From Arenibacter amylolyticus (GTDB taxonomy: Bacteria > Bacteroidota > Bacteroidia > Flavobacteriales > Flavobacteriaceae), in NCBI RefSeq assembly GCF_002150785.1, contig NZ_MTAZ01000002.1, positions 1-64,000 of the forward strand: a stretch of 64,000 nucleotides of DNA, read 5' to 3'. The translations under genes and the position numbers were made by a program. Below are positions 36,038 through 44,663 of this stretch, piece by piece. Below the pieces are notes generated by a model that was given only the letters and a program-made list of their open reading frames with translations, was not told the DNA's origin and ran no database searches. The number at the start of each line of letters is the position of its first letter. The stretch's first letter is position 1.

Positions 36038-37495
36038 TTAACCCAAGATCATACCTGCAATGGCTGCAGAGAGAAGCGAAGCCAGGGATCCGCCTAATAC
36101 GGCCTTCATTCCCAGTTCTGAAAGTGTTTTTCGTTGTCCCGGTGCCAAAGACCCAATACCGCCAATCTGTATCCCAATGGAGGCAAAGTTGGCAAAACCA
36201 CAAAGCATATAGGTAGCCATAATGATGGACTTGTTATAGGTGAAGTGAACAGCGTTGGAGGCTTCCTTTAACTCTGCCAATTGTATATATCCTATAAATT
36301 CACTGGCAGCCAGTTTAATGCCCAATAATTGTCCCATGAGCATCATATCTACGGATTCTACCCCAATAATCCACATTAATGGGGCAAAGATGGTACCTAG
36401 AATGGCTTCTAGGGAGAACTTTGAGTAAGGGGAATTGGAGGCGATCCACGCGTTTAAATTGGTAAGGTCTCCGGTCCAGTTTAGAATACCATTAATCATG
36501 GCAATAAACGCTACAAATACTAGTAGCATAGCTCCCACATTTACGGCTAGTCTAAGGCCTTCGGTGGTTCCGTTGGATATAGAGTCTAAAATATTAGAAC
36601 CTATTTTAGAAGTAGATACATGTACTTCGGTATTTACTGCTTCGGTTTGCGGGTATAATATTTTGGAGATTACAATAGCTCCTGGTGCCGCCATTACGGA
36701 AGCTGCCAATAAGTGCTTAGCAAACTGAAGTCGCAACAAGGGATCGTCCCCTCCTAGGAATCCGATGTAGGCAGCCAATACTGCACCGGCAACGGTAGCC
36801 ATTCCCCCGGTCATCACCAAGAGAATCTCGGAGCGGTTCATTTTTTCTAAATAGGCCTTGATCAATAAGGGGGCTTCGGTTTGACCGAGAAAAATATTAC
36901 CCGCCACACTAAGGCTTTCTGCCCCAGAAATTCCCAAGGTTTTAGAAAGCAACCAAGCAAGGGCTTTTACTACCTTTTGGATAATTCCCAAATAGAAAAG
37001 CAGGGAGGTAAGTGCCGAGAAGAATATGATAGTTGGTAATACTTGAAAGGCAAAAATAAATCCAAAGGTATCCATGTCTACCACCAAGCCTTCAAAAAGG
37101 AACTTGCTTCCTGCACGGGTATAGTCTAGCACGCTTACGAAGAGCTGTCCGCCAAACTCAAATATTTTGGAGACAAAACTCAGGTCAAATCGGTAGCCAA
37201 ATGCATTGAAGCCAATTTGGTAGCCAATCAAAATTAAAATCGCAAGGAGGAGCTGTATAAAAAGTCCGATGCCTACCGTGCGCCAATGAATGGCCTTTCT
37301 GTTGGTGCTGAAGAGATAGGAGATGAAAAGTAATGCGATCATTCCCAGGATTCCTCTTCCGATACTGTAAAAAGAAACCCCTTGGTTGGGGATAATATCG
37401 TCGGAAGTGGGGGCTGGGATGGCACTTACATCTTGGGCTACGGACGGGAACGCAATCAACAATAAAATTAAAAGGATCCAAAACTTGTTTCTCAT
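36038..37495 (-). CDS. Concentrative nucleoside transporter (CNT/NupC family)
   Basis: 485 residues. An N-terminal signal-like segment (residues 1-20, ending VAQD) precedes about ten membrane helices. The CNT signature is GNIFLGQTEAPLLIKAYL near residue 205, and FIGYIQLAEL with SIIMATYMLCGFANFASIG lies near the C-terminus. It takes up nucleosides with a cation (Na+ or H+), complementing the two deoxynucleoside kinases in the window. The extra N-terminal hydrophobic stretch is common in Bacteroidota homologues. Confidence 0.9.
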   Translation of the reverse strand: MRNKFWILLILLLIAFPSVAQDVSAIPAPTSDDIIPNQGVSFYSIGRGILGMIALLFISYLFSTNRKAIHWRTVGIGLFIQLLLAILILIGYQIGFNAFGYRFDLSFVSKIFEFGGQLFVSVLDYTRAGSKFLFEGLVVDMDTFGFIFAFQVLPTIIFFSALTSLLFYLGIIQKVVKALAWLLSKTLGISGAESLSVAGNIFLGQTEAPLLIKAYLEKMNRSEILLVMTGGMATVAGAVLAAYIGFLGGDDPLLRLQFAKHLLAASVMAAPGAIVISKILYPQTEAVNTEVHVSTSKIGSNILDSISNGTTEGLRLAVNVGAMLLVFVAFIAMINGILNWTGDLTNLNAWIASNSPYSKFSLEAILGTIFAPLMWIIGVESVDMMLMGQLLGIKLAASEFIGYIQLAELKEASNAVHFTYNKSIIMATYMLCGFANFASIGIQIGGIGSLAPGQRKTLSELGMKAVLGGSLASLLSAAIAGMILG

Positions 37496-37521
37496 CCAGT
37501 AGCGCTTAATGTGATTTGTGG

Positions 37522-38151
37522 TTATTTGCGTTTAGAAATTTCATCCCTAAGTTTGGCCGCCTTTTCATAGTCCTCACTGGCAACGGCTTTGTCTAGCTCT
37601 GAACGCAACTCATCCATGCTGAGTTCTTTGTACATATCCGGTGAGCTTGGATTTATTGCCACGGTTTCTCCTTCTTGTAAGATTTCATCAACCATGATGC
37701 TGTCGTCGGTTTCCTCCTTGTCCTTTTCTTTGGAAGAGAATTTAAGGAAAATGCCCGCTTTGTCCAAAATGGTTTTATAGGTGAAGATAGGAGCATTGAA
37801 CCTTAATGCCAAAGCAATGGCATCACTGGTCCTTGCATCTATGATTTCTTCTATTTTGTCTCGTTCGCAAATAATACTGGAGTAAAAGACCCCATCTACC
37901 AATTTGTGGATTATTACCTGTTTGATGACCACGTCAAAGCGGTCCGCAAAATTTTTAAAAAGGTCATGGGTCAGGGGGCGTGGTGGCTTTATTTCCTTCT
38001 CCAGTGCAATAGCAATGGATTGGGCCTCAAACGCACCAATGACAATAGGTAATTTTCGATCGCCTTCAACTTCATTCAATATAAGGGCATATGCGCCATT
38101 TTGCGTTTGGCTATAGGATATCCCTTTTATTTTTAATCTAACTAAACTCAT
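37522..38151 (-). CDS. Bifunctional nuclease domain (DUF151) protein with C-terminal UVR motif
   Basis: 209 residues from the ATG giving MSLVRLKIKG; 20 more in-frame codons upstream look non-coding. The DUF151 domain (about residues 1-135) includes LPIVIGAFEAQSIAIAL and IDARTSDAIALALRFNAPIF. The C-terminal 35 residues (ELRSELDKAVASEDYEKAAKLRDEI) form a UVR helix pair as in UvrB/UvrC. Family members have been linked to DNA/RNA cleavage and stress response. The UVR tail suggests protein-protein contact. It lies 27 bp after the start of the CNT transporter on the same strand. Confidence 0.88.
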   Translation of the reverse strand: MSLVRLKIKGISYSQTQNGAYALILNEVEGDRKLPIVIGAFEAQSIAIALEKEIKPPRPLTHDLFKNFADRFDVVIKQVIIHKLVDGVFYSSIICERDKIEEIIDARTSDAIALALRFNAPIFTYKTILDKAGIFLKFSSKEKDKEETDDSIMVDEILQEGETVAINPSSPDMYKELSMDELRSELDKAVASEDYEKAAKLRDEISKRK

Positions 38152-38240
38152 ACGTATTAATATACTAAAAAAGGCTGTACAAATAACCGGAAGGACCTGG
38201 TTGACTTGCACAGCCCTTTAGGGGCGCAATTTAACAAAAA

Positions 38241-39209
38241 TTAAGTGCTTTGTGCCTTAAATTCCTTTAATTTTTCGATTAGTTGGGGAACAACTTCAAA
38301 AGCATCGCCTACAACTCCGTAATCTGCTGCCTTAAAAAATGGAGCCTCCGGATCGGAGTTAATCACCACCTTTACCTTGGAAGCGCTTACTCCTGCCAAG
38401 TGTTGAATGGCACCAGAAATGCCTATGGCAATGTATAGGTTGGTGGCTACTGGTTTTCCGGTTTGTCCCACGTGTTCCCCATGTGGTCTCCAGCCTAGGT
38501 CCGAAACAGGTTTGGAACAGGCAGTTGCTGCACCCAGAACCTCGGCCAATTCCTCTATCATTCCCCAGTTCTCAGGGCCTTTAAGTCCGCGTCCGCCAGA
38601 AACAACGATATCTGCATCGGCAATAGTGGCTTTACCCACTACTTTATCTATTTCTACGGAGGTGGTGCCAAATAGGTTATCGCTCAAAGAAGGACTAAAT
38701 TCCTCTACCTGTGCAGTGGTCTTATTTTCTACGCTTCCAAAAGAATTATTAGAAACGCCTATGATTTTTATGTCCGATTTGATCTCGGTGTGGGCAAAGC
38801 CCTTGTTGCTGAATACAGTGCGCTTAACCTTAAAAGGAGAAGTGCTGTCTGGAGCTGCAACCACATTAGGGACATATCCTCCCTTTAATAGAGCGGTCAG
38901 CATAGGGGCCAGGTATTTGGCATCTGTACTAGAGCTCAGAATAATTACTTTGGCGCCTTCCTTTTCGGCAGCCTGCTTAAGAACATTTGCATAGGCCTGG
39001 GCGTTAAAGGTTTTTAATTTATCATCCGTGATATTAAGGACCTTGGAAATACCGTAGTCACCAATGGTTTCGGTGTTTCCGTTGTTAATAGCGACTGCGG
39101 TTGCGGTAGTGCCCATTTGCTGGGCCACCTCATAGGCGTAAGAGGCTACCTCTGAGGCATTTTTTTTGAACTTTCCGTTTTCGGATTCGGTATATACTAA
39201 AACTGACAT
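38241..39209 (-). CDS. etfA: Electron transfer flavoprotein alpha subunit
   Basis: 322 residues. It holds FAD and, with EtfB, takes electrons from acyl-CoA dehydrogenases. The FAD-binding C-terminal half is clear: VSGGRGLKGPENWGMIEELA, RPHGEHVGQTGKPVATNLYIAIGISGAIQHLAG and VINSDPEAPFFKAADYGVVGD. It follows etfB with a gap of 171 bp, larger than usual for this pair. Confidence 0.96.
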   Translation of the reverse strand: MSVLVYTESENGKFKKNASEVASYAYEVAQQMGTTATAVAINNGNTETIGDYGISKVLNITDDKLKTFNAQAYANVLKQAAEKEGAKVIILSSSTDAKYLAPMLTALLKGGYVPNVVAAPDSTSPFKVKRTVFSNKGFAHTEIKSDIKIIGVSNNSFGSVENKTTAQVEEFSPSLSDNLFGTTSVEIDKVVGKATIADADIVVSGGRGLKGPENWGMIEELAEVLGAATACSKPVSDLGWRPHGEHVGQTGKPVATNLYIAIGISGAIQHLAGVSASKVKVVINSDPEAPFFKAADYGVVGDAFEVVPQLIEKLKEFKAQST

Positions 39210-39380
39210 AGTTGCTTTTTATTTGTGGATCTAGGCCTTGCTACTTGGGGTAGTGGGGCAGTAGATGCTTATTAAATATATGATTTATTTTATCTGTGGT
39301 GGCATAGGACCACAATTATAAAGATCTTTGGTTTTTGATAGAGACTAGCGTTGTTGGCTGCGCCTCCTCCCTATGTAACC

Positions 39381-40127
39381 TTATATAACCTTGGCCTCGT
39401 TGTGCAATAGGTCTATGAGTTCATCCAAGTTATCCGGATCTACCATTTTGATGCTTCCCTTGGCGGCCGGTTTATCAAATGTTACATCTTCTGTGTTGCT
39501 ATTAGCTTCAACGGGCTCTATAACATTAAGCTTCTTCTGTCTGGCCATCATAATTCCTCTCATGTTGGGAATCTTTAAGTCGCTTTCGGCAACCAATCCC
39601 TTTTGTCCTCCAATAATTAATGGTAGAGTGGTGGTTAAGGTTTCCTTTCCGCCGTCTATTTCCCTTACGGCAGTAGCCTTATCACCATCGATCTCCAAAC
39701 TAATACAAGTATTAATAAAGTTCATTCCTAATAAGGTGGCCAATATTCCTGGAACCATACCTCCGTTGTAATCAATTGACTCTCTACCGGCTATTACCAA
39801 GTCGTAAGCCCCATCCTTAATAACGGCAGCTAGTTGTTCCGCTACGAAAAAACCATCCAAGGGTTCTGCATTTACCCTAATTGCCTCATCTGCACCAATG
39901 GCAAGCGCTTTTCGTATGGTGGGCTCCGTTGCTGGTCCGCCTACAGAGGCGACATGTACAGTGGCGCCTTGCTTTTCTTTAAACCACATGGCCCTAGTAA
40001 GACCAAATTCGTCATTTGGGTTAATTACAAACTGTACTCCATTGGTATCGAACTTGGTATTGTTCTCCGTGAAATTAATTTTAGACGTTGTATCGGGCAC
40101 GTTGCTTATGCACACTAAGATCTTCAT
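39381..40127 (-). CDS. etfB: Electron transfer flavoprotein beta subunit
   Basis: 248 residues, the usual length. Starts KILVCISNVPDTTSKI, and holds the AMP-binding DLVIAGRESIDYNGGMVPGILA and LPLIIGGQKGLVAESDLKIPNMRGIM. The latter is the ETF-beta signature. It pairs with the etfA product. It is divergent from pdhB with a 184-bp AT-rich spacer. Confidence 0.96.
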   Translation of the reverse strand: MKILVCISNVPDTTSKINFTENNTKFDTNGVQFVINPNDEFGLTRAMWFKEKQGATVHVASVGGPATEPTIRKALAIGADEAIRVNAEPLDGFFVAEQLAAVIKDGAYDLVIAGRESIDYNGGMVPGILATLLGMNFINTCISLEIDGDKATAVREIDGGKETLTTTLPLIIGGQKGLVAESDLKIPNMRGIMMARQKKLNVIEPVEANSNTEDVTFDKPAAKGSIKMVDPDNLDELIDLLHNEAKVI

Positions 40128-40262
40128 ATAATACGTTTTTAAAATCGGTTTTTTTTAGAATGACAGCTAAGATACTTAATAAATTTCAAAGTATTATGCA
40201 TGCATAATATATTTTTGGGCTTTTTTTAATTATTAACCTCATAGTATTGATATAATATTTCC

Positions 40263-40270
40263 TATTTTTG
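40263..40270 (+). promoter_or_regulatory. Candidate -7 box for pdhB
   Basis: TATTTTTG matches TAnnTTTG and lies 41 bp before the pdhB start. No good -33 element is at the normal distance. Confidence 0.4.
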
Positions 40271-40311
40271 CTTGCACTTTTAGAATTTAACAAAAGAATT
40301 CCAGTTTACAG

Positions 40312-41289
40312 ATGAAAACAATACAGTTTAGGGAAGCTATTCAGGAAGCAATGTCCGAGGAGATGAGAAGGGACGAGGCAGTCTATCTAATGGGAGAAGA
40401 AGTTGCGGAATACAATGGAGCCTATAAAGCTTCTAAGGGAATGTTGGATGAGTTTGGTCCAGAGAGAGTAATTGATACACCTATATCGGAACTTGGCTTT
40501 GCTGGGGTCGGGATAGGATCTGCTATGACCGGCAATAGGCCAATTATTGAGTTTATGACCTTTAACTTTTCCTTGGTTGGAATAGATCAGATTATAAACA
40601 ATGCGGCCAAGATTAGACAAATGTCTGGTGGACAATTTAACTGTCCCATTGTTTTTAGAGGACCTACCGCTTCTGCAGGGCAATTGGGTGCTACCCACTC
40701 ACAAGCCTTTGAGAGCTGGTATGCAAACTGTCCTGGTTTAAAAGTAGTGGTTCCTTCCAACCCTAAGGATGCCAAGGGATTGTTGAAATCTGCTATCCGT
40801 GATGATGATCCAGTAATCTTTATGGAGTCGGAGCAAATGTATGGCGATAAGGGAGAGGTGCCAGAAGGAGAGTACACTATTCCTTTAGGTGTAGCAGATA
40901 TTAGAAGAGAGGGTACCGATGTAACTGTGGTATCTTTTGGTAAGATTATCAAGGAAGCCGATAAGGCAGCCGATATTTTGGCTGAAGAAGGGATTAGCTT
41001 GGAAATCATAGATTTGCGTACCGTAAAACCGTTGGATTACGAGGCTATCTTAAAATCTGTAAAGAAAACAAATAGACTGGTAGTATTGGAGGAAGCTTGG
41101 CCTTTTGGGAATGTGGCAACTGAAATTACCTACCATGTTCAGGCAAATGCATTTGATTATCTAGATGCCCCGATCGCCAAAATTAACACAGCAGATGCTC
41201 CAGCACCCTATTCTCCAGTATTATTTGCAGAATGGTTGCCAGATCACGAAGATGTGATCAAAGCGGTGAAAAAAGTGATGTATAAATAA
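40312..41289 (+). CDS. pdhB: Pyruvate dehydrogenase E1 component, beta subunit
   Basis: 325 residues of the alpha/beta-type 2-oxo-acid dehydrogenase E1. Seen: REAIQEAMSEEMRRDEAVYLMGEEV at the start, ELGFAGVGIGSAMTGNRPIIEFM, GATHSQAFESWYANCPGLKVVVPS, and LVVLEEAWPFGNVATEI. It decarboxylates pyruvate with thiamin diphosphate bound between alpha and beta subunits. The alpha subunit and E2/E3 are not adjacent here, which is common in flavobacteria. A branched-chain E1-beta is the alternative, but the sequence fits PdhB better. Confidence 0.92.
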   Translation: MKTIQFREAIQEAMSEEMRRDEAVYLMGEEVAEYNGAYKASKGMLDEFGPERVIDTPISELGFAGVGIGSAMTGNRPIIEFMTFNFSLVGIDQIINNAAKIRQMSGGQFNCPIVFRGPTASAGQLGATHSQAFESWYANCPGLKVVVPSNPKDAKGLLKSAIRDDDPVIFMESEQMYGDKGEVPEGEYTIPLGVADIRREGTDVTVVSFGKIIKEADKAADILAEEGISLEIIDLRTVKPLDYEAILKSVKKTNRLVVLEEAWPFGNVATEITYHVQANAFDYLDAPIAKINTADAPAPYSPVLFAEWLPDHEDVIKAVKKVMYK

Positions 41290-41316
41290 AAAGTAAAACC
41301 AAAGATAAAATTTCTG

Positions 41317-41356
41317 GGCTTCGTTAACGACATCTTACTGTTGACGAAGCCTTTAT
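41317..41356 (+). terminator. Terminator after pdhB
   Basis: GGCTTCGTTAAC (41317-41328) pairs with GTTGACGAAGCC (41340-41351; one wobble), followed by TTTAT. Confidence 0.8.
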
Positions 41357-41452
41357 ATTAATTCCCCCTGGTAAGACGGAGTAGGTGGCTACGGTTTTCT
41401 ATCCTTTTATTACTACAATATAATTTTTTTTGGCAGGTTTTTAAATAAGACC

Positions 41453-43948
41453 ATGAGAAAAATCCTTTTTATCCTACTAATAGGTATGCTTCACGCCTCT
41501 TACTCCCAAACCAAGGTTGGGGGAATGGTAGTGGACGAGGAAGGGGAGCCTGTTGCCTTTGCGAATGTGTTGTTCAAAAACTCCACTGAAGGCACCATTA
41601 CCAATGATAATGGTAGGTTTTACATGGCTTCTGAGAACACCTATGATACCCTTTTGGTATCCTTTATAGGCTTTGAATCCCAAGAAATTTTCCTTACCTC
41701 AAAAACAACTACAGATTTAAGGGTGGTGCTGCTAGAAGCTAGTGAGCAACTGAATGAAGTAGTGCTGTACTTTGGAAAGACGGACAAGAAAAACAATCCG
41801 GCCATAGATATACTAAAAAAGATCTGGGCAAAGAAGCGTAGCAACGGATTGTATATGTTTAATCAGTATCAATACGATAAGTACGAGAAAATAGAATTCG
41901 ACCTAAACACCATAGACAGTGCGCTAATGAAAAGCAAGGTGTTTAAGGGTTTGGAGTTTGTATTTAAGGATTTGGATACTTCTAGGATAACAGGGAAGAC
42001 CTATTTACCTATCTTTTTAAACGAAACTTTTACCAAGGTGTACGGGGACAATACGGCCAAGGTAGTGAGGGAAGACGTATTGGGTAGTAAAAATTCTGGC
42101 TTCAATAACAATCAGGCTATTATTGCCTTTATTGAGGATCTGTATTCGGATTATGATGTCTATAATAATTATCTGAAATTTTTTGATAAGAGTTTTGTGA
42201 GTCCGTTGTCTAAAACGGGGGTAGATACCTATAATTACGTGCTATCCGATAGTGCTTATATCGATAATAAATGGTGCTATAACATTATCTATTACCCTAG
42301 AAGAAAGAACGAGCTAACCTTTAAGGGGAATTTTTGGGTGAATGACACCACCTACGCTGTGAAAAACATAAATCTGGCGGTTACCAAGAGTGCAAATATC
42401 AACTGGGTTAAAGAGATCTATATTGAGCAGGAGTTTGATGTGGTGAATGATTCCGTGTTTTTGTTGAAGCGAGATTATATGTTGTCCGATTTTAGTTTTA
42501 GCAAAAAAGAAAATTCTCGTGGCGTTTACGGAAAACGGACCACAGTGTACGATAACCACCTTTTTAACGAGGTGAAGCCCAAAGAGTTTTACCGGACTAA
42601 AAAAGATCCTTTTGATCCCTTGGTACTCAATAAGGATGATGAGTTCTGGGAGGCTAACAGATTAGAATCCTTAAATAGGGACGAAAAAGGGATTTATGAA
42701 TTGCTGGATACCCTAAAAACGGTTCCCAAATTTAAGTCGTACTACAACTTGGTGAGCATATTGGGTTCCGGTTACGTGGAAATAGATAAATGGAACTTGG
42801 ATCTTGGGGAGGTGTTCAGTGTTTTTGGATACAATGAGGCAGAGGGAATTAGACTGCGTGCAGGGGCTAGGACTTATTTTGGGCAAAATGACCCTTGGCG
42901 ACTGGAAGGGTATATGGCCTATGGTTTTGGGGATGATAAATTGAAATATGGATTTTCTGGGAAATTCCTTTTGGATAAGCGTAGTCGCCTAATTATTTCC
43001 GGTGGTAACAGGCGGGATGTAGAGCAATTGGGTATTAGTTTAACCGCTACCAACGATGTCTTGGGGCGAAGCATTGCCTCCTCCTCTGTTTTTACCGTGG
43101 GCTCTAATGATAGGCTTACAAATATTAATCTCTCTACCTTGAATTTGGAGATGGAGCCGGTGAACAACCTAAGGGTTCACGTGGGGGGTAGCTTTAGGAC
43201 CTTAAGTTCTGCCCTACCGGAAAAATTTAATTTAGATTATGTAGATCCACTGTCGCCGACGGGGGTGAGCTCGGAAATCGAACAATTTGATATTAAAACT
43301 TCCTTAATCTATACGCCTGGGAAACGCACCATTGGGAATGGGGTGGAACGAAAGAGTATCAATGAGAATTATAGCACCCTGTTCTTGTCCTATACCAAGG
43401 GGATTAAAAATGTTTTGGAGAGCGATTTCGATTATAAAAAGATTCAATTTAGCTATACCCAGCCTTGGCAATTAGGCGGATTTGGTAGGCTTTTAAGTAC
43501 GGTGGAATTGGGTAAAACCTATGGCGAAGTGCCGCTAGGTCTTTTAAATGCCATTCCAGGGAACCAAACCTTCTTTACCGTATATAACACCTTTTCCAAT
43601 TTAAATTTCTATGAGTTTGTTACGGATACCTACGCCTCCGTGCATCTGGAGCATAATTTTAATGGGCGACTCTTTTCAAGGGTTCCTGTAATTAGAAACT
43701 GGAACTTAAGGGAGATAGTAGGCTTAAGAGGCGTGTGGGGAGAGCTGTCTGATGGAAACAAGGCGTTGAGCGCCCCGGCGAATATTCCGCTAATGGCTCC
43801 CTCCGGATCCCCTTATTGGGAATATTCTGTAGGAGTAGGTAATATATTTAAAATTTTAAGGGTCGATTTTAACTTTAGGGGTAATTATTTAGACGCCCCA
43901 GAAGCGCGACCTTTTGGAGTGACAGGGTCCTTTGGATTTTATTTCTAG
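41453..43948 (+). CDS. DUF5686 protein with carboxypeptidase-regulatory-like domain
   Basis: 831 residues. Signal peptide to about residue 19, then a CarboxypepD_reg-like Ig fold (residues about 20-100: GGMVVDEEGEPVAFANVLF, GTITNDNGRFYM), as at the N-terminus of SusC/TonB receptors, and the long DUF5686 region ending in beta-barrel-like strands (GVTGSFGFYF). It is probably an outer-membrane protein. The absence of a TonB plug separates it from SusC. Function not known. Confidence 0.87.
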   Translation: MRKILFILLIGMLHASYSQTKVGGMVVDEEGEPVAFANVLFKNSTEGTITNDNGRFYMASENTYDTLLVSFIGFESQEIFLTSKTTTDLRVVLLEASEQLNEVVLYFGKTDKKNNPAIDILKKIWAKKRSNGLYMFNQYQYDKYEKIEFDLNTIDSALMKSKVFKGLEFVFKDLDTSRITGKTYLPIFLNETFTKVYGDNTAKVVREDVLGSKNSGFNNNQAIIAFIEDLYSDYDVYNNYLKFFDKSFVSPLSKTGVDTYNYVLSDSAYIDNKWCYNIIYYPRRKNELTFKGNFWVNDTTYAVKNINLAVTKSANINWVKEIYIEQEFDVVNDSVFLLKRDYMLSDFSFSKKENSRGVYGKRTTVYDNHLFNEVKPKEFYRTKKDPFDPLVLNKDDEFWEANRLESLNRDEKGIYELLDTLKTVPKFKSYYNLVSILGSGYVEIDKWNLDLGEVFSVFGYNEAEGIRLRAGARTYFGQNDPWRLEGYMAYGFGDDKLKYGFSGKFLLDKRSRLIISGGNRRDVEQLGISLTATNDVLGRSIASSSVFTVGSNDRLTNINLSTLNLEMEPVNNLRVHVGGSFRTLSSALPEKFNLDYVDPLSPTGVSSEIEQFDIKTSLIYTPGKRTIGNGVERKSINENYSTLFLSYTKGIKNVLESDFDYKKIQFSYTQPWQLGGFGRLLSTVELGKTYGEVPLGLLNAIPGNQTFFTVYNTFSNLNFYEFVTDTYASVHLEHNFNGRLFSRVPVIRNWNLREIVGLRGVWGELSDGNKALSAPANIPLMAPSGSPYWEYSVGVGNIFKILRVDFNFRGNYLDAPEARPFGVTGSFGFYF

Positions 43949-44016
43949 AAAGAATTTTAAGGATAAACAGAGATAAATTTATTAAATTGAAAGTTGAATA
44001 GTATAAAAACAAATTT

Positions 44017-44547
44017 ATGAGTAATGATGAGATTACCTCGTTCGACGTATTGATCGAAATACCAAAAGGTAGCAGGAACAAGTATGAGTATGATTTTGAA
44101 CTAAAGAAAATACGTTATGATAGGATGATCTTCTCCTCTATGATGTATCCGGCAGATTACGGTTTTATACCGGAAACACTTGCCTTGGACGGAGATCCGT
44201 TAGATGTTCTTGTGTTGGTTACAGAAGCTACCTTTCCAGGATGTGTGATGGAGGTAAAGCCAATTGGGGTATTCCATATGGCCGATGAAAAGGGACCGGA
44301 TGAAAAAGTAATCTGTGTGCCGGTATCCGATCCTGTTTGGAATAGGATAAACGACCTATCTGAATTGAACCCGCACTTGATTAAAGAGATAGAGCACTTC
44401 TTTAAGGTGTACAAAGACTTGGAGAAAAAGAAGGTAGATGTTGGTGGATGGGGGCATCTGGAAGCTGCCAAAGAAATTGTTGCCAAGTGTATACAAAGAT
44501 TTAAGGATAGTGATGTTCCCGCAAAAGACGTGAGTATTAAATACTAA
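44017..44547 (+). CDS. ppa: Inorganic diphosphatase (soluble, family I)
   Basis: 176 residues. It hydrolyses pyrophosphate to phosphate. Family I motif DGDPLDVLVL (the three acidic Mg ligands) is near residue 67, YPADYGFIPETLA before it, and WGHLEAAKEIV near the end. It sits next to the membrane pyrophosphatase gene, but a very strong terminator separates them. Confidence 0.97.
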   Translation: MSNDEITSFDVLIEIPKGSRNKYEYDFELKKIRYDRMIFSSMMYPADYGFIPETLALDGDPLDVLVLVTEATFPGCVMEVKPIGVFHMADEKGPDEKVICVPVSDPVWNRINDLSELNPHLIKEIEHFFKVYKDLEKKKVDVGGWGHLEAAKEIVAKCIQRFKDSDVPAKDVSIKY

Positions 44548-44573
44548 GTCGAGTACTTATTATAGATGATTGG

Positions 44574-44608
44574 AAAGCAATATTATACACATAATATTGC
44601 TTTTTTTA
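44574..44608 (+). terminator. Strong intrinsic terminator after ppa
   Basis: AAAGCAATATTAT (44574-44586) pairs perfectly with ATAATATTGCTTT (44591-44603) around loop ACAC, then a run of T. Confidence 0.93.
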
Positions 44609-44663
44609 TTCTACCTTATTTTACTATTTTAGACAACCTAAACAATCAACTAAAACTTATTAA